Source of the DNA: Dasypus novemcinctus
Lineage: Eukaryota; Chordata; Mammalia; Cingulata; Dasypodidae
Direction of reading: 5' to 3'
DNA length: 64,000 bases
NCBI RefSeq assembly: GCF_030445035.2
Contig: NC_080677.1
Coordinates: forward strand, 105,955,513-106,019,512
Of this stretch, positions 25,860 to 37,696 are shown one piece after another (the first letter of the stretch is position 1; each line of letters starts with the position of its first letter). The translations under genes and the position numbers were made by a program. The notes below the pieces were generated by a model, which was not told the DNA's origin, did no database searches, and worked only from the letters and a program-made list of their open reading frames with translations.

Positions 25860-26470
25860 ACCCTTAAGCACTGCAAACCAAAGGGACAGCGAGATGCCAT
25901 TTTCATCTAACAGGCTGTTATATATACATATGAGATAAAACTGTATTGAACAATTAAAATCGCTGAAACAATTGTTAAAGAAGAATGTATCAAAACCCTT
26001 AAAATTTTGCATACCCTTTAAGGATTATGTTCAGTGCAGTATCTATAATAGTAAAATAAATGAAAAGGAATCAAAGAAAAAAAAAATAAAAATGAGATAT
26101 CCTACAACCAGCAAAGAGATACTGGTGAAATAGATTCTACAGTCTTTCCTAATAGTGGATACTAACATGCTATTAAAATAATGCTGTGAAATAACAATGA
26201 TATGGCAAAATTCATACTATAGGCAATGAAAAAAAATTCTTTTCATCCCATTTGTAGTGTAGGTGGTGTGTGTAAACTTGTTATTTATGTATTATGTGTC
26301 ATAGACATTGGACACACTGCAAATATATGAAATAATGGGGGGGGGGCACCAAACTGTTTAGTGGCTATCTCCAGGTGATGGAGTTGCAGGTGATCTTTAT
26401 TTTCCTTTTGTTTTCCAAATGTTATACAATAAGCATATTTTATTTTTATAATAACAAATACAAGTTATTT
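25860..26470 (+). mobile_element. Old L1M-like 3' end
   Basis: CACTGCAAACCAAAGGGACA, GTATCAAAACCCTTAAAATT, TGCATACCCTTTAAGGATTA, CTCCAGGTGATGGAG and TTTTCCAAATGTTATACAAT follow the L1M 3'-UTR order. L2-tail-like words (GGGCCTTACACATAGTGG, GAATGAATGAATAG) follow at about 26570-26615. Confidence 0.6.
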
Positions 26471-26735
26471 TTTAAATAAAGGGACTTTTACTCCACTGTT
26501 ATCTGCCCATTCTATCTTTATCCCAATTCAAGTTTATGAAAATAATTATTTCATATTGTATAGCAAAGGGCCTTACACATAGTGGATTTTTAAGAATTTT
26601 AAAGAATGAATGAATAGTCCACAGACAATACATATCCACTTAAAAGGTTTTGAGAAAACCACAGAATTATAGAGCAGTTTGTTACTTAACATTATACAAT
26701 TAAAACCAAACTACTGCCTTAAAAGTGAAATTATA

Positions 26736-27193
26736 GGGAAATGGATGTGGCTCAACCAATTGGGCTCCATCTACCATATAGGGGGTCCAGGGTTTGATGC
26801 CCAAGGCCTCCTGGTGAGGGCAAGCTGGCCCACGCAGAGTGCTGGCCCATGTGGGAATGCAGCCCCAAGCAGGAGAGCTGCCTGTGTGGGAATGCCTCCT
26901 TGCACAGGAAACCTACCCCGCACAAGAGTGCCAGCCGACATGGAGAGCTGGCACAGCAAGATGATGCAATAAGAGACACAGACGAGAGAAAATAAGACAT
27001 AGCGGAACAGGGGAGCTGAGGTGGCACAAGAGAGTCATCACCTCTCTCCCACTCTGCAAGGTCCCAGGATAGGTTCCCAGAGCTGCCTAATGAGAATACA
27101 AGCAGAAACAGAACACACAGCAAATGGACAAAGCAGACATGGGGGGGGGGGGGGGGGTAAGGGGAGGAGAGAAATAAATAAATCTTTTTTTTA
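26736..27193 (+). mobile_element. Long SINE, divergent DAS-related subfamily
   Basis: The tRNA-like head GGGAAATGGATGTGGCTCAA is followed by a B box (GGTTTGATGCC) and a GC-rich body unlike the young copies. A 17-G run (27141-27157) leads into AATAAATAAATC and the A tail. A perfect 15-bp duplication AAAAGTGAAATTATA lies at 26721-26735 and 27194-27208. Confidence 0.92.
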
Positions 27194-27429
27194 AAAAGTG
27201 AAATTATACCTTATTTTGCTCTATTAATCGTTTCAGGAAAAAAAAAACCTGGGCTTCTGACAAATCTAATTTGATGTATAATCTCCACAGGTTTGGAAGC
27301 ATAAATTAAGTTTACTAAAAACAGAAAAATTTACCATACTTTTGAAAAAAGTGTTTTAAGTTATCACCAATGTTTTACAATAATTCAATACTTTTCTCTC
27401 TACTATAATTTGAAAGAACTTAGAGCAAA

Positions 27430-27850
27430 ACACAGTGAACCCAGAGTTGGATGAGAATTGTGGTTAATGGTACAAATGCAAGAATGTCTTCTGTGAAATA
27501 GAATGGATGTATGTCACTATTACAGGGTGGTGGGAATGTGGAGAAGCATAGGAAAAATAGATTTAATGTATCCTATGGACTATAGTTAATAGCAATACTG
27601 TAATATTCTTGCATCAATGCCAAAAATGTACTGTTTTTAATAAGAGGGAATGGAAAAGATATGCAAAATGTATGGTATGGACCATAGTTACCAGTAACAG
27701 ACTGATATTATCTCATAATCTGTAAAAACTGTTTTGTGTGTTGATGAAGGGGTATTGGATGGGAACTCCACACATGTGCATGATTGTTTTGTAAGTTCAC
27801 AACTTCTGTATTAAAAATTTATATATATGTATATATATATATATTACAAT
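27430..27850 (+). mobile_element. L1-type 3' end
   Basis: GGTTAATGGTACAAATGCAA, CTATGGACTATAGTTAATAG and TGTTTTGTAAGTTCACAACT match the tail seen at 36200-36600. It ends in an (AT)n tract at 27820-27843. The last ~100 bp are close between the two copies. Confidence 0.65.
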
Positions 27851-28215
27851 GAAACAACAATAAGCACTCCTGGTTTTCCAATAATAGCAAATTAAAAATG
27901 TTAACAATTATTGATGCCAGGGAGTCTTCTTTGCTAAACCTTATTCCAGGAAAATGCATAAAGGTGATAATAAAATTATACTAATATAAGTGGGAGGGGT
28001 TCCAAGGCTTTGTTATTTAAATTAATAGAAGATCCTCTATAAATTCAAAAGATATTTTAATCCAGAATGACCTCAGAGATGTCAAGTTAATTTTACTTAA
28101 TGATGAAAAATTCCAAGATACTGGACTGTTGCCTAAATAGATGACCTAATCAATCAGTCACACCAACCTGCAAGTTTCCTTCTCTCTGAAGGTATTCGAT
28201 AAAACTATCATGTCT

Positions 28216-28437
28216 AAGGAGTGGATGTAGCTCAAGCAGTTGAGCGCCCATCTCCCATATGGGAGGTCCCGGGTTCGGTTCCCGGTGCCTCCTGAAAAAA
28301 AACAAAAACAAACAAGCAAAACAAATGAAAAAACCAACTCAGGGAAGCCAAAGTGGCTCAGTGGTTGAGCACCGGCTTCCCACATACGAGGTCCCAGGTT
28401 CAATCCCTGGCCCCCGGTACCTAAAAAAAAACAAAAA
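28216..28437 (+). mobile_element. Dimeric tRNA-derived SINE (two tRNA-like heads)
   Basis: Head 1 (28218-28292) has an A-box-like TAGCTCAAGCAGTTGAGC and a B box GGTTCGGTTCC. Head 2 (28346-28421) has TGGCTCAGTGGTTGAGC and GGTTCAATCCC. A linker of A-rich sequence ends in GAAAAAACCAACTCAGGG. One duplication (AAAACTATCAT, 28200-28215 side and 28438-28452 side) flanks the whole unit, showing that the pair inserted together. Confidence 0.88.
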
Positions 28438-28452
28438 AAAACTATCATATCT

Positions 28453-30128
28453 GGAGGCATACCTTTACCAAAAAAGTATCAGAAATCAAGTTACAAAGGA
28501 AATAAATACCAAGAGACCAAAACTTTGTGTTAGTCAACTGTTCCTGAACAAAAAGAAGGCTGTAAGAACTTTTTATGAAGTCTTATCTAAAAATCTTATT
28601 ATTCACCAAATGATTTAACGTAACAGAATTTAATACATATTAGACAAAAGAGCATTTATTATTGGTGCTACAGTCCAACTTTCATTATCCATTCAGTGAT
28701 TTTAATTTAATTTGACATTTCTGGAGTTCTCATGTCTCAGGTATTATGCTTAGACACTAGGAACAAAAAAGACAATACTTGGTTCCTGTGAGTAGCTCTG
28801 TCTAGTAAATTATCTTGAGATTATTGGGATGACTCATATTCCCTAGGCCTAACCTGAATCACTAAACCATTTTGCACTCTTGCCCAAGCTTTCCTTCCCA
28901 TATTCTTCAGTTGAATTTTCTAATTTCATGTCATTCTCCTTTGCTCAAATCCATCCAGAGCATCCTATTGCCACGACTAGTTCAGTCAGGGGAGTGAAAG
29001 ACCACCACTCTGAGATTCTAACTGAAGATATGGATACCCTCCTCCAGAAGCATGCACAGAAATGCATACACCATATACTTTATTTCACTGCACTGGAAAC
29101 TGATTTCCTGAACATAAACAGTATATAAATAGCAATAATTACAGAGGTTATGACTCCCTTACACTCCTTTTTTCTTCATGAAAGATTAATGGTTACTTCC
29201 TGGACAAAAAAAAATCTTATTAAATGAATTCTAACTGTTCAATAGTAAATCCCAATGAGATTTTGCTTAAAAGAGTTGAAATTGTGGTATGCCTTTGATG
29301 TAAAAGCAAATACTTCATTTTTGATAGTCAATTTCAACTTTTTCCCTGTGGCAACAAATGCTGAAATCCTTGAGTCACAAAGGTGCATAGACCAAATTCC
29401 ATAGACTGCTTTGCCAGGCAACAGTATTGAACACCAACTCCCTCTGCTTTCAAGTTCAATTAAGACCTCTGGAAAACTAGCAAATCTCAGCCTGGTACAG
29501 AAAAACATCACCTTCTGTTTCTATTTCTCGGTAACACTTCTTGGAGAGGCAATGAGCGCTGTTGATGTGAAAAGTAATAAGGCACAATGACGTGTGGCAA
29601 TTCTTTTCTCATCAAAGCACAAAAACTGTAATGTATGCCTGACATCTCAGGTGCACCATATAGCTTCAGAATGCTACTTTTTTTTTTTTTTTTTACTTCC
29701 GCTAGAATGTTTGAGAGAGAGAATGGGCATGAAGGTGCAATTATTTTGAAGATGTTGACAGTTTTTTCAGTTTCCAAAAGGGGTTCTAAAATGGAATTCT
29801 TCTTTAAGGACATCAGAGAGCACATGAAAACATGAAGCTGGTTGCACTGAAAGGCATCAATAGTTTCATCCATTTGCATGCTGAAGAGAAATGGCATAAC
29901 TTCCCATTTTTCTAACTCTGGAGAGACTGATATTATTTAACAGAGCACTGGCTCAATTTCTTCATGAACCATACTTAAAAACCTTTGGACCAAAAACTAT
30001 TGTGGACTCTGCATTCCCATAACATACACTATAATATCCCACATTTGCACTTTTGTTCTTGCCATTTTGTGCAACAAAAATGCTTCCTCTCTTCTCTCCA
30101 TCTATTCAAATGTTTCCCATTCCCTCAG
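28453..30128. other. Intergenic, nothing firmly recognised
   Basis: A weak L2-like fragment lies near 28720-28790. A 17-T run lies at 29678-29694. Two overlapping minus-strand frames (29239-29511 and 29508-29897; 90 and 129 codons) have no similarity I know, no splice support and a poly-K run from the T tract; I do not call them genes. Confidence 0.5.
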
Positions 30129-30137
30129 GACCAAAAT

Positions 30138-30532
30138 AAGGGAAGCAGATGTGACTCAACTGATAAAAGCGTCCACCTACCATATCGGAGGTCTAGGGTT
30201 CAAACCCAGGGCCTCCTGGCCCGTGTGGTGAGCTGGCCCACGTGCAGTGCTGCTTTGTGCAAGGAGTGCCATGCCACCAGAGGTGTCCCCCAGGTAGGGG
30301 AGCCCCACGTGCAAGGACTGTGCCCTGCAAGAAGAGCCACCCCACACAAAAAAAGCACAGCCCACCCAGGAGTGGCACCGCACATACGGAAAGCTGAAAT
30401 AGCAAGATGACGCAAAAAGAGACACAGATACCTGGTGCCACCAAGAATGCAAGCCAACACAGAAGAACACACAGTGAATGGACAGAGAAAGAGAGAGAAA
30501 TAAAATCTTCAAAAAAAAAAAAAAAAAAAAAA
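30138..30532 (+). mobile_element. Long DAS-type SINE, intermediate subfamily
   Basis: The head is GGGAAGCAGATGTGACTCAA with B box GGTTCAAACCC, followed by a GC-rich body (AAGGAGTGCCATGCCACC) and GAGAAATAAAATC with a 22-A tail (30511-30532). Flanks GACCAAAAT (30129-30137) and GACCCAAAT (30533-30541) are a one-mismatch duplication. Confidence 0.9.
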
Positions 30533-30835
30533 GACCCAAATCAGTCCCTTTCATTAACTTTCCTTGATTACTGGAATCTGAAATGATCTATTCCTCTTAT
30601 GGACTCCTACAATAGTTACTATCTATGATAGTGTTCTCAAAATGTGGTTCTGAGACTAACAGTTTCAAAAAATGCACCATAATCTGTTGTTTTACAAAGA
30701 GAGCTGTGACTATTTCTCCATCCTTTTCTCATATCTATTTAACAACTGCTAAAGAGGAAGGATAACAATGCTTATTCTTGCTGGAGTGACCAACTGAATC
30801 ACTCCTTTCTATATTCATTTTCAAGCAAAAGTTTT

Positions 30836-30944
30836 TTTTTTTTTTTAAATAACCTTTTTTAGGTGGTACTGGGGATTGAACCCAGGACCTAGTACATGGA
30901 AGAAGGCACTTAACCACTGAACTAAATCCACTTCCCTCACACAC
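30836..30944 (-). mobile_element. Monomeric tRNA-derived SINE, minus strand
   Basis: The minus strand reads GGGAAGTGGATTTAGTTCAG and GGTTCAATCCCCAGTACCAC, a single tRNA-like head, then an A-rich tail (poly-T at 30832-30845 on plus). Similar AAAGTTTTTT words on both sides may be the duplication. Confidence 0.8.
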
Positions 30945-33012
30945 AAAGTTTTTTACTTGTCAATTATGTATTTGTCAGATCTGTAATGTCATTGTTGACC
31001 GCTGGATTACACCATTATACCCCACCTCTGGATTTTTCCATCATTACCCCTCCTACCCCTAATTTAATGGCTATCTTACTATTTCTTCTAAGGATTCAGA
31101 TGCTGCTACCATTTTCTGACTAACTTTACACTCTGTGAGAAAGAATCTAAAGCAGAATTTGAAAATAAGATAAGTATCATTAGATGGAAAGAGCTACAAC
31201 TGAAATCATACATTCAAGTAAGATGTAAAATTAAATATATTTGAGAGCTGGGTAGTAATTTCAAAATAATCTCTCCCAAAAGATTCATTCTAGAGATAGT
31301 AGATCTGTGGGAAAAGAGGTATTTCAGAGCAACAAAATTTCTTGCTTCTGAAATCTCATAAATAAAATAGCAAAATCATGCAAAGCCAAAAGGCATTGTT
31401 CTAATTTAATTTACCCATGGATTCAACATTAAGGATGAACTGAATTAGAGAACTAAAATAATAAAGAAATGAAAGAATAAAGAATTTTAAAAGAAATTAA
31501 AATAACTCAAATGTAAAAGATGCGATTGATCAGTCACCTATAGAAATGGCCCAGAAAATTGTCTTTGACACACGCAAGTATCAAAATTACCTGGGCTTAA
31601 TACCAGTTACACTTAATAATAAGTTATCATTTATTTACTGTATGTCCATCACTATTCAATTTTATTAAATAATTCCAATTTTATTAGTCCTTAATTGGAA
31701 AAAAATGTGTTAAACAAAGGAGATAATCTATAACACCTCTATAAGAAAAGGGATCAAGGAAAGCAAAAACTACCTGTGAAAACTGCATACTCTGAAAACT
31801 GAATAATATCTGGCCTGAGTAGCAAGAATATTCCTACGGGGAAGATGAATGTATCACACTACCAGAGCTTGCCGAGAGCTGATTCAATGCTTATCTAGCA
31901 ACTGTCTGATTATACTTTAGTTTTCCATGTAGATTTGTCTACTGGGAGAAAATGCACTGAACTATGAACATAAGAAGCCAGTGTGTTTGATATTTCTCAT
32001 TGCACATTAAAGAGCTGGCATTGTGGTATTTATACACCAGTATCTATCAGACTGATTAGAGTGGCATAGTCCTCCAGCTTCTAGTCATCTCTCCAGAAGA
32101 ATCAATAATCACAGACAACCTTAGAAAGTAGTGGCCATGTCAAAGTTACCTGTGAGTCTTAGCAGGGAGGCTAGCCTGCCCTCTGTCTTGCTATTCAAAT
32201 TACAGTGCCTTATGATTTTATATAAACACACACACACACCCAGAGAAACAACCATTTAATTAGAAATGGAATGGTTGGGAAAAAGAGGAACAAAATGGAA
32301 CGTTATTTGTCCATGCTCCAGAGCAACTCCTTGTGAATTTAGAGTATCATTTTATAGCAGAGAAGGCTGAAAGATTTTTTTAATGGCCCCAGTAAGTATT
32401 TATTTCATTTATAAAATAGTGACCTAAGGAAAAACCAAAAGTTCAAATGGAACTTGGACATATAAACTTTTACCAAAGAATAAATATCAGAACATTTTAA
32501 ATACCTACATATATCCAAAATTTGTGGTTATTTAGGGGTTTTGTTTCTGTTTGTCAGATTTTGTTTTCTGATAACATCCCCATAGGAGAGAGAGACCTAT
32601 AAATACAGCAAGGTCATAACAATTCTTAACATGACTTTTGTTCACTCTCTGACAGTAAGAATTCTAAAGTCAGAATGCAATAACAACTGTTAGACCTTTG
32701 TGTCCAGGGCTGAGAATCACACACATGAAACTTGAACCTCAAGGTTACAATCTGTCTTGTTCAATTACTGAATTTTAACTGATATAACATTGTTTTGAAA
32801 ATATACTTTTAGTCCAATTAAATTTTTTCCAATCAATATGGCTAAAGTTATCATTGATACTATTTTCAAACAGGATCTCCCAGTAATACATTGAAAGGCA
32901 CTGCCACCTTTAGGAAGAGTATGGGATTAATGACTAATTACCTATAGTAAAAATCACAGATAAGTACTTAATTTCTGTGAATCCTATCATGGACACTGGG
33001 CATTGGACACAT
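30945..33012. other. AT-rich intergenic sequence, nothing recognised
   Basis: About 2 kb with a short (CA)n run at 32227-32240 and no coding frame. I see no repeat I can name. Confidence 0.55.
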
Positions 33013-33330
33013 CTGTTTTTGTTTTTTAGGAGGTATAGGGGATTGAACCCAGGAACTCGTATATGAGAAGCAGGCACTCAATCATTTGTTCTACCTCCAC
33101 TCCCCACATTTTTTCTCCTGAGGTAGTGGGGGCCGGGGATTGAACCCTGGACCTCATATGTGGGAAGCCAGCACTCAACCACCGAGCTACACTGGCTTCC
33201 TTGAGTTGGTTTTTTCTTTTGTTTTTCTTATTGTTTTCGTCTATTCAGGAGGCACTGAGAACTGAACTGGGACCTCCATTTTAGGAGATGGGCGCTCAAT
33301 CACTTGAGCCACATCTGCTCTTCCCCATTT
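33013..33330 (-). mobile_element. Three consecutive tRNA-like SINE heads, minus strand
   Basis: On the minus strand, from the right: head 1 (AGATGTGGCTCAAGTGATTG, about 33325-33250), a linker ending GAAAAAACCAACTCAAGG, head 2 (GTGTAGCTCGGTGGTTGAGT, about 33205-33128), then a third head at about 33108-33030 (GGTAGAACAAATGATTGAGT, B box GGTTCAATCCC). Heads 1 and 2 plus the linker are the same arrangement as 28216-28437. Confidence 0.85.
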
Positions 33331-33542
33331 GTTTTTAATGGATTTGTCTTTTGAGATGAATTTGGTCGTAAGAGTTAAAATTAAGCAGCTCTAATAGTTC
33401 CCATTATTCTCTGAAAAATAAAGTGATAACTGTATTGATAGATAATTTGGCCAAAATAAACTTGGAATGATAAAAAATAAGGGTGTATTTTTTATACTGA
33501 TAATCATTAGTCAAATCAAGAAGATCAAAACATACGGTTACA

Positions 33543-33580
33543 GGGTTCAATCCCCGGTACCTCCTAAAATATATATATAT
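33543..33580 (+). mobile_element. Very short 5'-truncated SINE
   Basis: Only the B-box half remains: GGGTTCAATCCCCGGTACCTC followed by TAAAATATATATATAT. GGTTAC occurs just before (33537-33542) and just after (33581-33586), preceded by ATAC and ATAT, so a target-site duplication of about 8-10 bp flanks a ~38-bp insert. Confidence 0.7.
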
Positions 33581-33586
33581 GGTTAC

Positions 33587-34186
33587 GAGCTGTTGTTTTG
33601 AGAAACTAATGAAAGATTATTTCTCTGACTTGCATATGAAACTAGATAATTAAAAATCTAGAAAATAAACATTTGTGATTTGATATTTATAACATTATTT
33701 CTTTTCATTGACCCTGAGAAATGAAACTGTTTTGTACATATTATATAGATTTTACAGAAGTCTGAAGATAACTGATATCCCTAAAAATCCTGTCTGCCAT
33801 TTCTTTCTCAAATGGAAAAAAGAAAATATCCCAATCAACTTTTTGGTAACTAGCAGTAATAGTTATTATGATTATATACATTTTACTCATCATTTTTAAA
33901 TTTCTATATTTAACATCAGTTGAAGCAAATACGAGGATCCATCTCTTTCTGAAAGAAATGTGAAAATCTACATAACATTGAACATGAGGTACTCAATATG
34001 ATATGCTGGCAATTAATAATACTCTGTCAATTCACATTAGTAAAACCAATTGTCTAAACGATAAGTAATCTGGTAAAATGGAAGGTTCAAGGACCAAGAA
34101 ATTAAAAGATCTGAGTTCTACAATTGTCAGACATATTGTTAAACAAGTGGAGAAAAAGCAAGGCACAGAAAAGTATGTATAACACG
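33587..34186. other. Intergenic, nothing recognised
   Basis: AT-rich sequence without recognisable repeats or coding frames. Confidence 0.5.
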
Positions 34187-34410
34187 CTATCATTTCCATG
34201 AATAAAGGGTGATGCATGCATTTATATAGCTATATATACATAAATCAACTCTTGAAGACAAAAGAAACTGGCACTGGTCACCTTTGGGGAAGGGAATGGG
34301 AGAAGTGAGAGATGGGGTAGGAAGAAAACTTACCTCTGACGGTACACCTCTGTACTGTTAATTTTTTATATGTACATGTTATCACCTATTAAAAATAATC
34401 TTTAAGAAAT
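34187..34410 (+). mobile_element. L1M-like 3' end fragment
   Basis: CGCTATCATTTCCATGAATA, AAAGAAACTGGCACTGGTCA and CTTTGGGGAAGGGAATGGG follow old L1 3'-UTR order, ending in ATTAAAAATAATC. Confidence 0.55.
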
Positions 34411-34545
34411 AGCTGGCTTTTAGCCCTGACTCCTTCATTAACTACATGTGTGACATTATGAAAATTACTTACCTCAATTTTCTCCATTTTAACATGGGGT
34501 TATATGAAATCTCTAGAGTCCCCAACTACACTTCAACAGAATGAT
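34411..34545 (+). mobile_element. MIR fragment, sense
   Basis: TAGCCCTGACTCCTTCATTA, TGTGTGACATTATGAAAATT and TTTTCTCCATTTTAACATGG match the MIR core order (tRNA-derived ancient SINE). Confidence 0.6.
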
Positions 34546-34984
34546 GGGTCAAAAGAATTATTGGTTATAATTATATACAAAATGCCAGGTGATGAAACTA
34601 TAAGCCTTAATTTGCAGTGAATTACATAACATGATATTTTAATTATTTACACGGCTGCCTGTTCCATTCCCATCAGGCTGTTAAAACAGCATAGCATGCA
34701 AGAGTCAGAGGAAAATTCAGGTTTGTGAACTTGAAATGCTTCTCTTCTTCCTTTTTATTCTGTGTTAGAAGTAAAAAATCTGATTAATTGATTTCTCCCT
34801 CCCAAACTATTGCTGTTAAGAAATAGACTCTCATTACCTATTTTGATACATGAATATAATGTTAGGAGTAATTATAAGAGAATTTTTGTGGTAGAGTTTA
34901 AAAATGGATCCTGAGATAAGAAAAAGTTGAAAAAAATTTATATTCCCCTAAAATTAGCCTAAGAATCTCCTAAATTCATCCATA

Positions 34985-35640
34985 ATCCTCATAAACAGAA
35001 GATACTAAGCAAACTAGAGGGAGCTATAAGTAAAGCCATATAACACTTAGACTGGTAAAAGTGGAACATGAAGAGGACTGATGCTTGGAGGACAGGGAAA
35101 ATGGGAACAGGCTTGGGGATCCATTCATTCACAGCCCCACATGCAGAAGTAAAACTATTAGTCTTGAGTCCCAAAGGGCTTAAGAGTCTAATCATAGGGG
35201 CAAAGTAATTAAATAATAATGCAATAAAGAGATAAAAGATGAAAGTTAAAATAAGTGGTAAGGTAAATGTTGCCAAGTTCATCAAAGAAAGATGTCACTG
35301 TAGGTTGCAACTGTCAAGAAAAGATTCATAGTGAAAATGGGACTTTGAAATCTGTATAAAAAGCAAAATGATGGTGGCACCATGGACAACATAAGAAAAT
35401 CAGTAAGGGGGGGTCAGTTCTGGTAGTGGAATGATGAATTTCGTTTTAGTTTTGGACATATTACAATTGAGGCTGTCAGTCTGGCACATGGTATTTAACT
35501 ATACAATAAATGAATAAATAAACAAGGAAATATAAATGTCTCATAAATGTCTGGAAATAGGCAAGTAGAATTCAAGGAAAAGATCAGATCTGAAAAACAC
35601 AGGTTGGATGAGGAGTTGTGGTAATTGCATGAAAGTGATC
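34985..35640 (-). mobile_element. Antisense L2-like fragment(s)
   Basis: TTTTAGTTTTGGACATATTA is the L2 antisense word also seen near 23015. The surrounding text (35160-35300, 35560-35640) is only weakly similar. Confidence 0.4.
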
Positions 35641-36199
35641 TTTTATGTATATGACAGTAAAAATGAAATCTAATTATAGAATTTTAAAGAAAGCCATACA
35701 AACCATAGCTTTATTCTAAATAATAACCTTAGCTAAAAATTTTATAAATTACTTTTCAAATATTAGATTACCAAACTTCTTCACAGAAAATGAAAAAGTT
35801 ATGACATGTTAGCAGTATATCAAAGGACCAGGTTTAAATAAAAGATCAATATGCAAATAGGGGAGGGACCCAAGGAACGGGAAGAGCATACTTAAACAGG
35901 ATGTTTGACAACCCTCCTCCACTATTTTTTTGCAGAATCCTAGCATTATTTCCTATCACAACCATCTTACTCAAGAATCTACTCCACCCCAAAAAAAACA
36001 CCACCACACAAAACCAGGAAATCAAGAGGTGCTGGTTTTACTTTTCCATTACTACCTGAAAATATTAAAACAAGATTTTTTAAAAAAACACAGCTATTCT
36101 CTATTCAATGATCTAGTGATCTTGTAAAATTAAAGGAATAATTTATAAACACTCGCTAACTTTCAACAAAATATGCAGTATAAATTGAAGGTATTTATT
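35641..36199. other. Intergenic, nothing recognised
   Basis: AT-rich sequence with CCCC-AAAAAAAA patches near 35985-36005. No supported gene. Confidence 0.5.
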
Positions 36200-36600
36200 A
36201 TCTCATGCATAAAAAGTGTGTGTGTTTTGAATGGACTGTACAGAGCATGGTACTGTATAACACAGGGAATCTAGTGGTGGAAGACAGCGTGTGGTTAACA
36301 GAAAAATATGAAAACATTCTCTCATGAACTATAATAAATACATAATACTAATATAGTGAGTTAATAATTAGGTGGGTTTGGGGAAAAACACACCAAATGT
36401 AAGCTATGTGCTCTTTCATAGTTTGTAACAAATGTTTCTCAACAATGCAAGGTGTTGGTGGTGGGGTGGCGAGTGGGAGCCTTGCATGATGACATGCATG
36501 TTTGTTTTGTAAGTTCACAACTTTTACTGTACACTTACTGTTTATGTACATTAATGCATGAATGTTATACTTCAATAACATTTTATTTTTAAAAAGTGTG
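36200..36600 (+). mobile_element. L1-type 3' end
   Basis: ATGGTACTGTATAACACAGG, TCATAGTTTGTAACAAATG, GCAAGGTGTTGGTGGTGGGG and TGTTTTGTAAGTTCACAACT form the complete xenarthran-type L1 tail, ending in an A-rich run at about 36585-36596. Confidence 0.7.
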
Positions 36601-36771
36601 TATGTGCGTGTGTGTGTTTGGTGATTGGTAACATACTGGTAAAACTTGTAAGAAATTTCTAAATAAAATTTATTTCTAAAATGTCATATGGCAAGAAAGA
36701 ATATCAACAAATATAAAGAAGGATAGTAAACAAATGAAATCCTGAATGCAGAAAGTATAAAAGTCTATTCT

Positions 36772-37685
36772 CAGAAGGTTTGCCCTCATGCACAACTGAG
36801 CAGAGTCAGAGAGACAGATAAAGCAGATACAACCCCCAGATATTGGTTCCTTTGAGGGCTAAAGAGACCCATGGGAGTTATGGTCATGGCCGATGGGGTT
36901 AACTACCAGGGCAGATGGCCCCTCTTTGGAAATGGTGTTTATGTGTGATGAATCTGGACTCAGATGGGATCTCCCTTCATAAGACTTTCATGCTAATGTG
37001 CTGGAGGTGCAGTTAATGTTGGGGTTTAAGATATATTTAGGGGATTTGAATCTCTGGACTGACAATGTGATAGCCAGATCCTGAGCCTCAACAGACTCCA
37101 GCACCTACAATCTGATTTATTGGACTTACCACACTCAGCTAAGATGGAGGTGAAGAAGGACAACCACCACACCATGGAGCCTAGAGTGATTACAACTGAA
37201 AATGGGAGGATTGCATCCAGCATCCAGGTGGAATCTGAGCCTCCTCTTGACATAAAGGTGCAATGGACACAACCAATCCAGTGTCCACATAGAAGAGGTG
37301 GCATTGGATTGGGAAAAGTGGACATAATGGACAAAGGGTATGGGGAAAGGCAGGAAGAGATGAGAGGTGGAGGCGTCTTCGGGACATGGAGCTGCCCTGG
37401 ATGGTGCTTCAGAGGTAATCACCGGACATTGTAAATCCTCACAGGGCCTACATGATGGAATAGAGGAGAGTATGGGCCATGATGTGAACCAATGTATATG
37501 AGGTGCAGAGGTGCCCAAAGATGTACTTGCCAAATCCAATGGATGTGTCATGATGATGGGAACGAGTGTTGTTGGGGGGGGGGGAGAGGGGGGGTGGGGG
37601 GGTGGGGTTGAATGGGACCTCACATATATATTTTTAATGTAATATTATTACAAAGTCAATAAAAAATAAAAAAATTAAAAAAAAT
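36772..37685 (+). mobile_element. 914-bp young retroposon with poly-A tail (probably a 5'-truncated L1)
   Basis: AAGTCTATTCT lies at 36761-36771 and again at 37686-37696, directly after a tail with ATAAAAAATAAAA words, giving a clean target-site duplication. The body has several overlapping chance frames and a G-rich tract (37574-37608). It differs from the L1 tail at 36200-36600, so it is another L1 subfamily 3' UTR or a distinct element. Confidence 0.75.
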
Positions 37686-37696
37686 AAGTCTATTCT

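Noticed and set aside
25396-25910. Frames of 79-146 codons on both strands across the CpG island
   Set aside because: Composition alone keeps all frames open. The text is Arg/Pro/Gly/Ala-rich with no motif, and no splice site or similarity supports any one of them.
28216-28437. Candidate tRNA genes
   Set aside because: The tRNA-like heads have A- and B-box words but are followed by A-rich tails, flanked by duplications and repeated elsewhere. They are SINE heads, not functional tRNA genes.
29239-29897. Two adjoining minus-strand frames (90 and 129 codons)
   Set aside because: No similarity I know, the second contains a poly-Lys run from a T17 tract, and there is no promoter or splice context. 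It remains possible but unsupported.
37120-37623. Frames of 104 and 162 codons
   Set aside because: They lie inside the retroposon at 36772-37685 and run into its G-rich tract.
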